64,000 nucleotides of DNA from the NCBI RefSeq assembly GCF_051175565.1, contig NZ_CP195105.1:1612001-1676000 (forward strand). The letters are read 5' to 3'. Numbering within the stretch: position 1 is the first letter of the stretch; every line of letters begins with the position of its first letter. A program made the translations under genes and the position numbers. The notes beneath the pieces are model-generated. The model had not been told where the DNA came from. It saw only the letters and a list, made by a program, of their open reading frames with translations, and searched no databases. Below, one piece after another: positions 43,501-51,745 of this stretch. Source of the stretch: Daejeonia sp002484105 (GTDB lineage: Bacteria; Bacteroidota; Bacteroidia; Flavobacteriales; Weeksellaceae).

Positions 43501-43689
43501 TTCCTGCGGATTGGCACCGGGATAACCGACCATCACGTCCGCCATCGGAATAACGATTTGCGGTTCTTCTTCTCTTGGTATTAATGTTGAACTGTACACA
43601 CCGATAATCATCAGCGCAATCATCAGCAAAATGGTGAGTTTTGAATTGATGAAAAACTCGGCAATACGTCCTGCGAATCCTTTTTCCAT
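40501..43689 (-). CDS. RND efflux pump, inner-membrane permease
   Basis: A 1062-residue AcrB/CusA-fold permease. It has the expected two halves, each with a first transmembrane helix, a large periplasmic loop (porter and docking domains) and five more helices. The proton-relay acidic pair is the Asp-Asp in VGIVVDDSIIIAENMHRH (about residue 405). No methionine-rich copper path was looked for in detail. The sequence is nearer to general HAE-type pumps than to CzcA, so the substrate is open. It is the third gene of the operon after TolC and adaptor. Confidence 0.92.
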   Translation of the reverse strand: MEKGFAGRIAEFFINSKLTILLMIALMIIGVYSSTLIPREEEPQIVIPMADVMVGYPGANPQEVESRVIKPLEKIISNIKGVEHLHSMAMNGQGMIIVQFLVGEDTERSYVKLYDELMKHQDIFPKGVMQPMVKTRSIDDVPMLGLTLWSDKESDYEIRQIGEEVASEIKKIKDVSLTNVIGGRNRQLSVTLDKDKMAELNIDPLSIMQMIQANNGSSQSGKFDSGDKEFMLTTGQFLNSQEDVENLVVGTSQNMPVYLKQVAKISDGPSDPANYVSFGYGNAVENGKKFKSEYPAVTLSVSKVKGADAMKISEQIISKVDELKKTMIPDDVHVEVTRNYGETASHKVSELLMHLGVAIIAVTVLVMLAMGWRGGLVVFFSVPLTFALTLFSYYILGYTLNRITLFALVFVVGIVVDDSIIIAENMHRHFHMKKLPFKQAAIYAINEVGNPTILATFIVIAAILPMAFVSGMMGPYMSPMPIGASIAMMLSLFVALTITPYLGYHLLRAKDEQEHKEEQGLETSKIYKIYKKIELPLLNSSPKRMLMLGITALLLIISVSAFFTKWVAVKLLPFDNKNEIQVVIDMPEGTTLERTNALTKDIAQYLKTVPEVVNYQNYVGSSAPITFNGLVRHYDMRGSSNTADIQVNLKGKEERNVQSHDVAKNIRPEIQKIAKKYNANVKIVEVPPGPPVLSTIVAEVYGPNYDEQMRIAKDVEKILQKTDDVVDIDTRIEDDQKEFKLIPDKEKAMLNGVAPQQIVGNMTYLMGQYPIGTLYDEKSVDPINIVMKLNDADKTNIQEVTNLKVKGQMGMVPVSDLVKVDEKNVDKTIFRKDQQRVVYVMADMAGKLESPAYAILGMDEKLKNIEIPNGYKLNELYMGQPESESDYTVKWDGEWQITLEVFRDFAVAFAVVIIIIYMLIVGWFQNFKTPFVMMVAIPLSLIGIVLGHWLLGAFFTATSFIGMIALTGVMVRNSVLLIDFIEIRLEQGETLKQAIIEAGAVRTTPILLTTGAVVIGAVIILFDPIFQGLAISLVFGAIVSTLLTLVVVPLVYYMVERKKWEQ

Positions 43690-43694
43690 AAAAA

Positions 43695-43794
43695 TTTTTT
43701 AATTTAACAATGAATCGATGTAACAAGTGTAACAATCAATTTTAGTTGCATCTATTGCCAGATTGATAAATTGTTACATTGTTAGATTGATACA
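43695..43794. repeat. Degenerate TAACAATGTAACAAT-type repeat
   Basis: The roughly 100-nt junction between adaptor and pump genes is filled with variants of TGTTACATTGTTAGATTGAT and GTAACAAGTGTAACAATCAA. It does not code. Confidence 0.55.
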
Positions 43795-44883
43795 TTATTT
43801 TAATTGCACTTTTGCTCCGTTAAACAATCTTCCACTGGAAGTCAAAATATAAGGCTCATCCGCTTTCAGCCCGGAAAGAATTTCCACCTGGTCGCCAAAA
43901 GTTTTCCCAACTTTTACCCAACGTAAAACGGCTGTGTTTTGTGAACTTACTACGTAAACTCCTGTTAATTGTCCGTTTTCTACCAAAGCAGATTTGGGGA
44001 TATTTACACTTTCCTGAAAATCCTGATTAATTTTCCCGGAATATTTGAATGGAAATTTCACGTTGACGAACATTCCCGGAAGCAAATCTGAAGAATTTGC
44101 AATGTTGATTTTCACCATATATTGTCCGCCCGTATTTGCTGCAGATTTGCTGATTTCTGAAACGGTTCCCGGAACGGTTTTGTTCAACGATTTTAAGGTC
44201 ACCTGAACCGGCATTCCATTGGTAATTTGCGTAATATTCTGCTCAGAAACCAAAACTTGTGCTTGTAAAGACGAAGGCGATTCTATTGTTAAAAGTGGCA
44301 TTCCCGGACTTGCCATATCGCCTTGTTCTGCATATTTTGCGGTAATGGTTCCTGAAATGGGTGCCGTAATATTCGTGTAACGATATTGGGCATTGACTTC
44401 GTTTTTCATTTGGTTGGCAGCATCCAAACCGGCTTTTGCCATTTCGTAACGGGCTCTCATATCGTCCAGTTCTTTTTGGGAAGCACTTTGGGATTTGTAG
44501 AGATTGGCAAAGCGTTCGTAATCTTTTTTGGCGATGTTGTAATTGGCTTGCGCCTGCGAAATTTGTGCATTGGCTTGGCCGCCTTTTGCCTGAATATCGG
44601 TTGCATTAATGGAAACCAATAATTGTCCTGCACTCACGTTTTGTCCAACTTCGGCGCGCATTCCGGTAATGTAGCCCATCATTCTGGTGGAAATATTCAC
44701 GGTGTTTCTGGCAACGAGTTTTCCGCTGGCTGTTGCTTGGGAAACATCATTGCTGATGCCGGATTTATTAATGGTTACGGAAATTGGTTTTTCGTTAAGT
44801 CCGGCACTTTTTTCTTTGTCGGAAGAGCAACTCTGCAAAGTGACTGCTCCTAAAATAAATGCGGTGTAAAGGTATTTTTTCAT
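43795..44883 (-). CDS. RND efflux periplasmic adaptor (MFP), lipoprotein
   Basis: A 362-residue protein. A signal peptide ends in the lipobox LQSC. It contains a beta-barrel/lipoyl arrangement with RMMGYITGMRAEVGQNVSAGQLL (first lipoyl half), a helical hairpin (about 100-160) and ITAPISGTITAKYAEQGDMASPG (second half). It links the RND pump to the TolC channel. The start at 44883 is set by the signal peptide; the longer frame reads through the upstream repeats. Confidence 0.92.
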   Translation of the reverse strand: MKKYLYTAFILGAVTLQSCSSDKEKSAGLNEKPISVTINKSGISNDVSQATASGKLVARNTVNISTRMMGYITGMRAEVGQNVSAGQLLVSINATDIQAKGGQANAQISQAQANYNIAKKDYERFANLYKSQSASQKELDDMRARYEMAKAGLDAANQMKNEVNAQYRYTNITAPISGTITAKYAEQGDMASPGMPLLTIESPSSLQAQVLVSEQNITQITNGMPVQVTLKSLNKTVPGTVSEISKSAANTGGQYMVKINIANSSDLLPGMFVNVKFPFKYSGKINQDFQESVNIPKSALVENGQLTGVYVVSSQNTAVLRWVKVGKTFGDQVEILSGLKADEPYILTSSGRLFNGAKVQLK

Positions 44884-44905
44884 TGTAGATATTTTTCTTT
44901 TTTTT

Positions 44906-44939
44906 AACCTTGACAGGGTTTCAAACTCTGTCAGGGTTT
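44906..44939. repeat. AACCCTGACAG-type palindromic repeat
   Basis: AACCTTGACAGGGTTT pairs with AAACTCTGTCAGGGTT (two mismatches) around TC. It lies between the TolC and adaptor genes and could also act as an attenuating hairpin. Confidence 0.6.
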
Positions 44940-44955
44940 TTAACGTTCTTTTTTT

Positions 44956-45040
44956 AGCCCCGATTGCAGAGGTTACCCCGCAACAAGCGATGGGCAAGCA
45001 TTGGCGTGAGGAGTATGAGTGGAAAGCGGGATCAAGCTCC
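44956..45040. repeat. AGCCCCGATTG...GCGGGATCAAGCTCC dispersed element
   Basis: An imperfect long palindrome starts AGCCCCGATTGCAGAGG and ends GGAAAGCGGGATCAAGCTCC, resembling a repeat family I associate with Chryseobacterium intergenic regions. It is immediately downstream of the TolC gene. Confidence 0.5.
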
Positions 45041-45046
45041 TGAAAA

Positions 45047-46354
45047 TTATTTCCTCAAAAATTCCAGATACGCCAAAGCGGTGTTGTGCTCGAAAATGGC
45101 TTGTTGGTATTCTAATTCTTTTTGGGACATCAAGGTTTCGGCAGACAGTAAATCGGCGGATTTTTCCAGGCCCTGGTCGTAACGGTTCTTGCGGATTCTG
45201 TAGGCTTCTTTGCTTTGTTCCCATGCTTTTTGGGTGAACGTAATTCTGGAATCGGCATCTTCTACACTTCGGCTGGCTTTGGAAAGTTCCAGTTCGCTTT
45301 GTTTGGTGTACTGCTGGATCTCAGTTTGGGCTTTGGTAAGTTCGGATTTGTATTTTTCCTGTTCGGATTTTGATTTTAATCCATCGAACACATTCCAGGA
45401 AAGCTGAAGTCCGACCAAATAACCATTTGCATCAAACTGAGCGATTTTGTTGTCGTACATTTCCCAGCTTCCAAAGGCATTCAGGCGTGGTAAAAATCTG
45501 GATTTTGAAGATTTGATGAGCCAGTCGTACGCTTCCAAAGATTTGTTGTAGGCTTGTAGATCTTTGCGATTGGTATTTAATTTTATTTCTTCAGAATTCA
45601 AACTTCCTTGATATTCCAATGCTTCTGTTGGTTGTAAAACTTTTCCCTGAGAATCTTCATTTAACAGAAAATAAAGATAATCCGAAGCATTTCTGACATT
45701 GGATTTTGCGGTTTGAATCTGGCTTTCGATTTCGCTGACACGAACGTCCATGTACAAAACTTCCGGTTTCTGGATGAGTCCGTTTTTGTAATAATTGTCA
45801 ATGACTTTTTTATTTGCCAGAGTGGTCGCTTTTGCATTTTCCAGCGTTTCTACCATTTTGTAGGCAAGTTGGAGCATCATGTAGGCTTTTTTCAGTTCAA
45901 ACTGAATGTATTCTTTGGTGCGTTCGGTTTTGATGTTCAGAACATCGGCTTTTACTTCGCCTGCTTTTTTCTGATACACTGCATCCATATTGATAATCGG
46001 CTGCTGAACTTCCACTTTGGTTCCGAAATTGGAAATGCTTTTGGGATCATTCAGTTTGCCGGGATCAAAATCCATTGCGGTAATTCGTTCCTGATTCAGT
46101 TTTGAACCAAATGCCATGAGGGGATTATTGGTATTGGTAAAGGTATACGAAGCCGTTACATTCGGCAGATACATGGCTCTGGTTGCCAAAAGTTCGGTTT
46201 GGGCAAGGTCGGCTTCGGATTTTGAAAGTTTTACCTGAAGGTTTTCATTCAGTGATTTTGCTTCCAGTTCTGCTCTGGAAATACGAATGGTATCCTGCGA
46301 AAAACTTTCTGAATAAAGGGTTAATGCTAAAATAGAAAACAAAATTTGTTTCAT
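45047..46354 (-). CDS. TolC-family outer-membrane efflux channel
   Basis: A 435-residue protein with a signal peptide (about 1-19, ending ESFSQ). It has two internally similar helical-hairpin halves, each with an NPLMAFGSKLNQ- or GLQLSWNVFDG-type barrel strand flanked by long coiled coils (YKSELTKAQTEIQQYTKQSE). It is the first gene of the tolC-adaptor-pump-PII-YgaP operon. Confidence 0.92.
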   Translation of the reverse strand: MKQILFSILALTLYSESFSQDTIRISRAELEAKSLNENLQVKLSKSEADLAQTELLATRAMYLPNVTASYTFTNTNNPLMAFGSKLNQERITAMDFDPGKLNDPKSISNFGTKVEVQQPIINMDAVYQKKAGEVKADVLNIKTERTKEYIQFELKKAYMMLQLAYKMVETLENAKATTLANKKVIDNYYKNGLIQKPEVLYMDVRVSEIESQIQTAKSNVRNASDYLYFLLNEDSQGKVLQPTEALEYQGSLNSEEIKLNTNRKDLQAYNKSLEAYDWLIKSSKSRFLPRLNAFGSWEMYDNKIAQFDANGYLVGLQLSWNVFDGLKSKSEQEKYKSELTKAQTEIQQYTKQSELELSKASRSVEDADSRITFTQKAWEQSKEAYRIRKNRYDQGLEKSADLLSAETLMSQKELEYQQAIFEHNTALAYLEFLRK

Positions 46355-46484
46355 TCCGTCTAAATTTTCAGCAAAAATAGATTGACGGAATCTATCGTAC
46401 AGTGATAAAAGTTACACAACCCGTTCTGATGGATTTTTCAGGTTTGAATGATGGGTTACATCGCTTGTAGTCTTCAACCATAAA

Positions 46485-46506
46485 AAGCTCTGGAAAACCA
46501 GAGCTT
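46485..46506 (-). terminator. Hairpin after the rhodanese gene
   Basis: AAGCTCTGG pairs with CCAGAGCTT around AAAA. On the minus strand it is followed by TTTATGG. It lies between the rhodanese and TolC genes. Confidence 0.6.
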
Positions 46507-46594
46507 CGAGGTAGTGTTGAAAAAAGATAAAATGAATATCTGAATGTTTCAGAGGATGTTTAAAATTTTAGCAGTAGAATTTAAACAAGCACTC

Positions 46595-46906
46595 TCAGAA
46601 TTTATTGTTCAGGCTCATCCAGCCGCCGCCGTTGTATACTTGAGTATAGCCGTTGTTCTGCAGGATTCCCTTGGCAGAGGCACTTCTCATACCGGACGCG
46701 CAGCATGTAATGATGGGTTTGTTTTTGTCCTTCAGTTTTGAAAGATTATTCTGCAGGATATTCACAGGAATGTTCACAGCACCTTTGATGTGTCCGCTGT
46801 TAAATTCGTCTTTGCTCCGTACATCAAGGATGATGGCTCCGTTTTCTACCAGTTCTGCATAATCGGTTTTTTCCAGACCAAACAGATTTTTTATTGCATC
46901 CAACAT
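46595..46906 (-). CDS. Single-domain rhodanese
   Basis: A 103-residue protein with ILDVRSKDEFNSGHIKGAVNIPV (first CH2-type motif) and the active-site loop CCASGMRS with the catalytic Cys at about 68. It transfers sulfane sulfur to a thiol or cyanide acceptor. It lies 64 nt downstream of the Crp regulator on the same strand and upstream of the efflux operon. Confidence 0.92.
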   Translation of the reverse strand: MLDAIKNLFGLEKTDYAELVENGAIILDVRSKDEFNSGHIKGAVNIPVNILQNNLSKLKDKNKPIITCCASGMRSASAKGILQNNGYTQVYNGGGWMSLNNKF

Positions 46907-46970
46907 TCGTTTTTTTTAGGTTAATGGTGCAAATGTAAGTGGCTTTCCGGAGTCTGGTCAGTAACCAATG

Positions 46971-47579
46971 TTACAGAAGTACAATTTTGTTGCGGGCAAG
47001 TTGTATCTCACCGTCTTTTTCCATTTGTTTCAGTACGCGGCTTGTTGCTTCCCGGGTAATGCCGAGCTCATCGGCAAGCTGCTGGTGGGTGACGGCCAGT
47101 TCCCTGGACTGGTAGAGCCGGGCTTTTTGGTGAAGGAGGTTCAGCAGGCGCGCATCCACTTTCTGAAAGGCTACCGAATTGACAATATCCAGAAGTTCCT
47201 CAAAACGCTTCTGGTAGAGACTGAAAATAAAATCTGTCCATTCCGGGTATTTGCGCAGCCACTGTTTGGCTTTTTCGACAGAGATCATCAGGATTTCAGC
47301 ATCATTTTCCACTACGGCCTTCACTTTGGAGGTGTCCTGTTTGATGCCGGAAAGGATTGACGAGATGCAACTTTCGCCCGGAGTGATGTAATAGAGGAGG
47401 ATTTCCCGGCCGTCTTCTTCTGTTCGTATCACCTTCACACTGCCGGAGACGACGAGCGGAATATAATTGACATAAGCGTCCATATTAAGAATCACGGAGC
47501 CGGTCTTGAAGAGTCTGATATCTCCAGACGTCATCAGTTCCCTGCCAAAATCTGAGTTGAAAATTTGCTGTACATCCAT
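46971..47579 (-). CDS. Crp/Fnr-family transcriptional regulator
   Basis: A 202-residue protein. The N-terminal cyclic-nucleotide-binding-like beta-roll (about 15-125) has LLYYITPGESCISSILSG. The C-terminal winged helix (about 140-202) has AVTHQQLADELGITREATSRVLKQMEKDG. There is no N-terminal Fnr cysteine cluster. A Cys in ESCIS is common in the Bacteroidetes branch that controls rhodanese/YgaP genes, so it probably regulates the rhodanese directly downstream. Confidence 0.9.
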   Translation of the reverse strand: MDVQQIFNSDFGRELMTSGDIRLFKTGSVILNMDAYVNYIPLVVSGSVKVIRTEEDGREILLYYITPGESCISSILSGIKQDTSKVKAVVENDAEILMISVEKAKQWLRKYPEWTDFIFSLYQKRFEELLDIVNSVAFQKVDARLLNLLHQKARLYQSRELAVTHQQLADELGITREATSRVLKQMEKDGEIQLARNKIVLL

Positions 47580-47739
47580 ATCCCCAAAGTTAAAAAGAAA
47601 ATCCTTTGCTTTTGAGAGGTGATAGTGATATTATTGGGGTGAATAGAATGTTTTTATCAGTTTTTAAAATAAAAGTCCCTGTTTAAATGCTGATTTTAAA
47701 TGAAAATTTATATTTTCGTGCATTATTAAAAATCTACAC

Positions 47740-49419
47740 ATGTCAAATCTTTGGAAGAGGAAACCACTGGAACAGCTTTTGGGTGAAGCTGAAGAATCAG
47801 AACACGGACTCAAAAAAACCCTTTCGGCAGGCGCACTGGTTGCTTTGGGTATCGGTGCCATTATCGGTGCAGGGCTGTTCTCAATCACGGGAATGGCTGC
47901 AGGAAATCATGCCGGGCCGGGTATTATGCTGTCATTTATCATTGCAGCGGTAGGCTGTGCTTTTGCAGGTCTCTGCTATGCAGAATTTGCATCGATGATT
48001 CCTGTGGCAGGGAGCGCCTATACGTATTCTTATGCTACGATGGGCGAATTTGTTGCATGGATTATCGGGTGGGATCTCGTTCTGGAATATGCAGTAGGCG
48101 CTGCAACGGTAGCTTCCAGCTGGTCGGGATACCTTGGCAAGCTTCTGGCAACTTTTGGAGTGGCCTTCGACGAGAGGCTGATGATTACGCCTTTCGATGT
48201 CACTTCTGCAGGCGAGGCCGGGCTGATCAATCTCCCGGCTGTTTTCATTGTAGCCGTGATGTCTATGGTTCTCATTAAGGGCACCAATGAATCGGCGCTT
48301 GTCAATAATCTTATTGTCATTCTGAAAGTAGCCATTGTTCTTGTGTTTATCGTGGTAGGATTCAAATATGTTAAACCGGAAAATCTTCATCCGCTTATTC
48401 CTCAGAATACCGGAACCTTCGGTGAGTTTGGGTGGAGTGGTGTTATACGTGCTGCAGCTATTGTATTCTTTGCCTATATAGGTTTTGATGCGGTTTCTAC
48501 CGCTGCACAGGAAACCAAAAATCCCGCGAAAGCCATGCCTCTGGGAATTATGGGATCTTTGCTGATCTGTACGGTGCTCTATATTATTTTTGCTTATGTA
48601 ATGGTAGGTGTGGTGCATTATACCGAGTTTACAGCCGGAGGCAGCGGAGACCACCTTGCGCCTGTTGCCATTGCTATTGAACATATGGGGAATGTCGTCA
48701 ACGGGAAAGTGGTACCTGCCTACCCATGGCTGAATACGAGTATTATTGTCGCCATCCTGCTGGGATACGCATCGGTAATTCTTGTAATGTTGATGGGCCA
48801 GAGCCGCGTTTTCTATTCGATGAGCCATGACGGCTTGCTTCCGAAAATCTTTTCTGAAGTACATTCACGCTTCCGTACACCTTTCAAATCCAACTTGTTT
48901 TTTATGTTTTTTGTAAGCCTTTTCGCAGCTTTTGTTCCTGGAAAAGTAGTGGGAGAGATGACGAGTATCGGGACTTTATTTGCCTTTATCCTCGTCTGCA
49001 TCGGTGTACTGGTCATGAGAAAAACACAGCCCAACGCCCCCAGGGCTTTCAAAACACCGCTGGTACCGCTCATCCCTGTTCTCGGGGTTGTTGTGTGCTT
49101 TGGGATGATGGCGTTTTTGCCTTTCGATACCTGGATTAGGTTGGTTGCCTGGATGATGATCGGGCTGGATATCTATCTGTACCGCGGGATCAGAAACTCA
49201 ATTTTAGGAAATGCTGACGGACGTGGTAATGATGCCAGAACGTATCATATTACAGCGATTTCCGGATTTGTCCTTACAGCGATACTGGCTCTCCTGGCAT
49301 TTCTTCATCACAGAAATATCGATGCCGAAGACATGGGGCTGATCTACTTCTCTGCTGCAATGGTTATTTTCCATGTCCTATTTTACACATACTATGTAGC
49401 CAAAAAATCTTTCAAATAA
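47740..49419 (+). CDS. APC-family amino-acid permease
   Basis: A 559-residue cationic-amino-acid-transporter-like permease. The hallmark first helix GIGAIIGAGLFSITGMAAG is followed by about 12 transmembrane segments, then IGFDAVSTAAQETKNPAKAMPLGI in helix 6-8. The N-terminal LWKRKPLEQLLGEAEESEHGLKKTLS is typical of the CAT group. Two extra C-terminal helices bring the count to about 14. Confidence 0.92.
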   Translation: MSNLWKRKPLEQLLGEAEESEHGLKKTLSAGALVALGIGAIIGAGLFSITGMAAGNHAGPGIMLSFIIAAVGCAFAGLCYAEFASMIPVAGSAYTYSYATMGEFVAWIIGWDLVLEYAVGAATVASSWSGYLGKLLATFGVAFDERLMITPFDVTSAGEAGLINLPAVFIVAVMSMVLIKGTNESALVNNLIVILKVAIVLVFIVVGFKYVKPENLHPLIPQNTGTFGEFGWSGVIRAAAIVFFAYIGFDAVSTAAQETKNPAKAMPLGIMGSLLICTVLYIIFAYVMVGVVHYTEFTAGGSGDHLAPVAIAIEHMGNVVNGKVVPAYPWLNTSIIVAILLGYASVILVMLMGQSRVFYSMSHDGLLPKIFSEVHSRFRTPFKSNLFFMFFVSLFAAFVPGKVVGEMTSIGTLFAFILVCIGVLVMRKTQPNAPRAFKTPLVPLIPVLGVVVCFGMMAFLPFDTWIRLVAWMMIGLDIYLYRGIRNSILGNADGRGNDARTYHITAISGFVLTAILALLAFLHHRNIDAEDMGLIYFSAAMVIFHVLFYTYYVAKKSFK

Positions 49420-49445
49420 AACGCCAGTCAATTTTTTATAAACCA

Positions 49446-49473
49446 AAGGCCTTCCGGTATGGAGGGCTTTTTT
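49446..49473 (+). terminator. Intrinsic terminator of the permease gene
   Basis: AAGGCCTTCC pairs with GGAGGGCTTT around GGTAT and is followed by TTT. Confidence 0.75.
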
Positions 49474-49600
49474 GCTTTTTGGTGATTGTCAGGTAATGTC
49501 CGGATCATTTACATTATCAATCAAACTTAGCGCGGGTGTGCTTTCTCTTCTCTGACAGAATTTGTAACTTTACTCATTAATTTTCTTGAAAGATAATATC

Positions 49601-51370
49601 ATGACAACGAAAGAAAAACTGAGCGCGCTGCGCGAAAAAATGCAGGCCAACCATATCGACGCATTTATTGTGTATTCTGCAGATCCCCATATGAGTGAAT
49701 ATCTGCCTGTAGAATGGCAGGAACGCTCCTGGCTGTCGGGCTTTACCGGTTCGGCGGGTTTTGTGGTGGTTACCAGAGACCATGCTGCGCTGTGGACAGA
49801 CGGGCGTTATTTTGTGCAGGCCGCCCAGGAACTGAAAGATTCAGGAATAGAACTGATGAAAGACGGGGTAGAAGGCACACCGAATTATATTGACTGGATT
49901 GTTTCCCAGATCTCCAAAGGAGGGCGGGTGGCAGTGAATGCTCTTGCAACTTCTCATGTCAACTGGAAGGAAATTATTGGCAGGCTTGAAGCCAAAGGAA
50001 TTGATCTTGTGGATCTTCCGCTTCTGGATGAAATCTGGACAGAACGGGGCATACCTTCTCAAAATCCGGTTTTTGTTCATCCTGACAGCCGGGCAGGAAA
50101 AACGGCTGCTGAAAAACTCGCAGATATCCGTCAGAAAATGAATGAAAAGGGCGCTACAGTACATGTGATTTCCAGCCTGGATGATGTCGCATGGACACTT
50201 AACCTGCGCGGTAGCGATGTAGAATGTAATCCTGTATTCCTTGCATATCTTGTCCTGACACTGGATGACGCTGTTTTGTTTACGGATCTTGAAAAACTGG
50301 ATGTCAATGCCCGAAAACAGCTGGATACTGCTTTTGTAAAAATGAAGCCTTACGATGAGTTCTATCCATATCTTGCCTCACTGAAGCATGAAAAAATCCT
50401 TGTGGCACCCAACTCCAACCAGTCGATTTACCGTACGCTGGAAGAGAACAATGAAGTATTGGTTGCTCCTGTTCCCGGTAATCTTATGAAAGCGGTGAAA
50501 AACGATACCGAACTGGAGGGATTTCGCAAAGTAATGGTGCGCGATGGCGTGGCAATGGTGAAATTTCTCTACTGGCTCACCCACAGCGCCGGCAAAGAGG
50601 CAATGGACGAGTACAGCATCGGTGAAAAGCTCGAAAGCTTCCGCGCCCAGGGCGAAAACTTTGTGGGCGTCAGTTTCAACAGTATCGTAGGATATCAGGA
50701 AAACGGTGCGGTTGTCCATTATTCCGCAAAAAAGGAAACAGCCAAAAAAGTAACCGGTTTCGGAAGTATTCTTGTAGACTCCGGAGCACAGTATCTGGAA
50801 GGCACAACTGATATCACCCGAACATTCCCGCTGGGAGAGGTAACGGACGAATTTAAACATGATTCTACATTGGTCCTGAAAGGGATGATTGATCTTGCAA
50901 TGGCAAAATTTCCAAAGGGAACAAAGGGCTTCCATCTTGATGCGCTGGCCAGACTTCCGCTGTGGCTGGAGGGTAAAGATTATGCGCACGGAACCGGTCA
51001 CGGTGTGGGAAGCTTCATGAATGTGCACGAAGGTCCGCAGAATATCCGTAAAGATATGAACCCTACTGAGCTGGTACCGGGAATGGTGATTTCCGATGAA
51101 CCCGGATTTTATGTGGAAGGTAAATACGGAATTCGCCACGAAAACCTGATTACCGTAAAAGAATGGAAAACAACAGAGTCCGGCACTTTTTACCAATTTG
51201 AAACACTGACACTTTGCCCGTTCTTTAAATCCATTATCGTCACAGAACTTCTTTCTGAAGAAGAAATCGGCTGGCTGAATGCCTATCACAAAACTGTAGA
51301 AGAAAAGCTATCTCCGTACCTTGAAGGAGCGGTAAAAGAATGGTTCCTCGAAATGGTGCAGCCTTTATAA
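49601..51370 (+). CDS. Aminopeptidase P family (Xaa-Pro aminopeptidase)
   Basis: A 589-residue pita-bread-fold peptidase of the long, two-N-terminal-domain type. Metal ligands are expected in LVDSGAQYLEGTTDITRTF (two Asp), HGTGHGVGSFMNVHEGP (His), SDEPGFYVEG (Glu) and YQFETLTLCPF (Glu), all present. It removes an N-terminal residue preceding proline. The ATG at 49601 is preferred over the one five codons upstream because family members begin near MTTKEKLSALR. Confidence 0.92.
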   Translation: MTTKEKLSALREKMQANHIDAFIVYSADPHMSEYLPVEWQERSWLSGFTGSAGFVVVTRDHAALWTDGRYFVQAAQELKDSGIELMKDGVEGTPNYIDWIVSQISKGGRVAVNALATSHVNWKEIIGRLEAKGIDLVDLPLLDEIWTERGIPSQNPVFVHPDSRAGKTAAEKLADIRQKMNEKGATVHVISSLDDVAWTLNLRGSDVECNPVFLAYLVLTLDDAVLFTDLEKLDVNARKQLDTAFVKMKPYDEFYPYLASLKHEKILVAPNSNQSIYRTLEENNEVLVAPVPGNLMKAVKNDTELEGFRKVMVRDGVAMVKFLYWLTHSAGKEAMDEYSIGEKLESFRAQGENFVGVSFNSIVGYQENGAVVHYSAKKETAKKVTGFGSILVDSGAQYLEGTTDITRTFPLGEVTDEFKHDSTLVLKGMIDLAMAKFPKGTKGFHLDALARLPLWLEGKDYAHGTGHGVGSFMNVHEGPQNIRKDMNPTELVPGMVISDEPGFYVEGKYGIRHENLITVKEWKTTESGTFYQFETLTLCPFFKSIIVTELLSEEEIGWLNAYHKTVEEKLSPYLEGAVKEWFLEMVQPL

Positions 51371-51433
51371 AAGAATACCCCTGTATTTTTTGTGAGACGA
51401 TAAAATTTTAATAAAGTTTTAAACACTCTTAAT

Positions 51434-51460
51434 GCTGCCGGATGCTTCCGGCAGCTTTTT
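51434..51460 (+). terminator. Intrinsic terminator of the aminopeptidase gene
   Basis: GCTGCCGG pairs with CCGGCAGC around ATGCTT and is followed by TTTTTG. Confidence 0.85.
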
Positions 51461-51745
51461 GTTTTCCGGAAGACATTGTTGTCTAAGGGCAGCTTGGTAT
51501 CCCGCTGTACATTTCAGCATTTAAAAATTCAGTATCAGACAAATATTAAACTTTCCAGACGGCTTTTTCCGGCTGCTGCCTAAGCTCGGGTTACGGGTTG
51601 CGTTCTTGCCACTGAGATGACATCCGGCTGTGGGTTGATTCTCCTATTGCTATTCACTATGCTACTGTGCTGGGTAACAGGTCGATATACAGTGTATTGT
51701 TGAATCATACACCGAGCCCGATGAAAAGTCAGAAAAAAACTGATG
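51461..51745. other. 285-nt gap, possibly a decayed repeat element
   Basis: No gene. GCAGCTTGGTATCCCGCTG near 51490 resembles the complement of the repeat ending at 45040 (GGAGCTTGATCCCGCTTTCC), and GGGTTACGGGTTGCG near 51590 weakly matches its other end. The region may be an old copy. Confidence 0.3.

Noticed and set aside
44884..44997. 38-codon N-terminal extension of the efflux adaptor
   Set aside because: It reads through the palindromic repeat and would hide the lipoprotein signal peptide that starts at 44883.
47932..48864. 310-codon minus-strand open frame
   Set aside because: It lies wholly antisense to the amino-acid permease and mirrors its codons. The product is His/Asn/Arg-rich with no family features.
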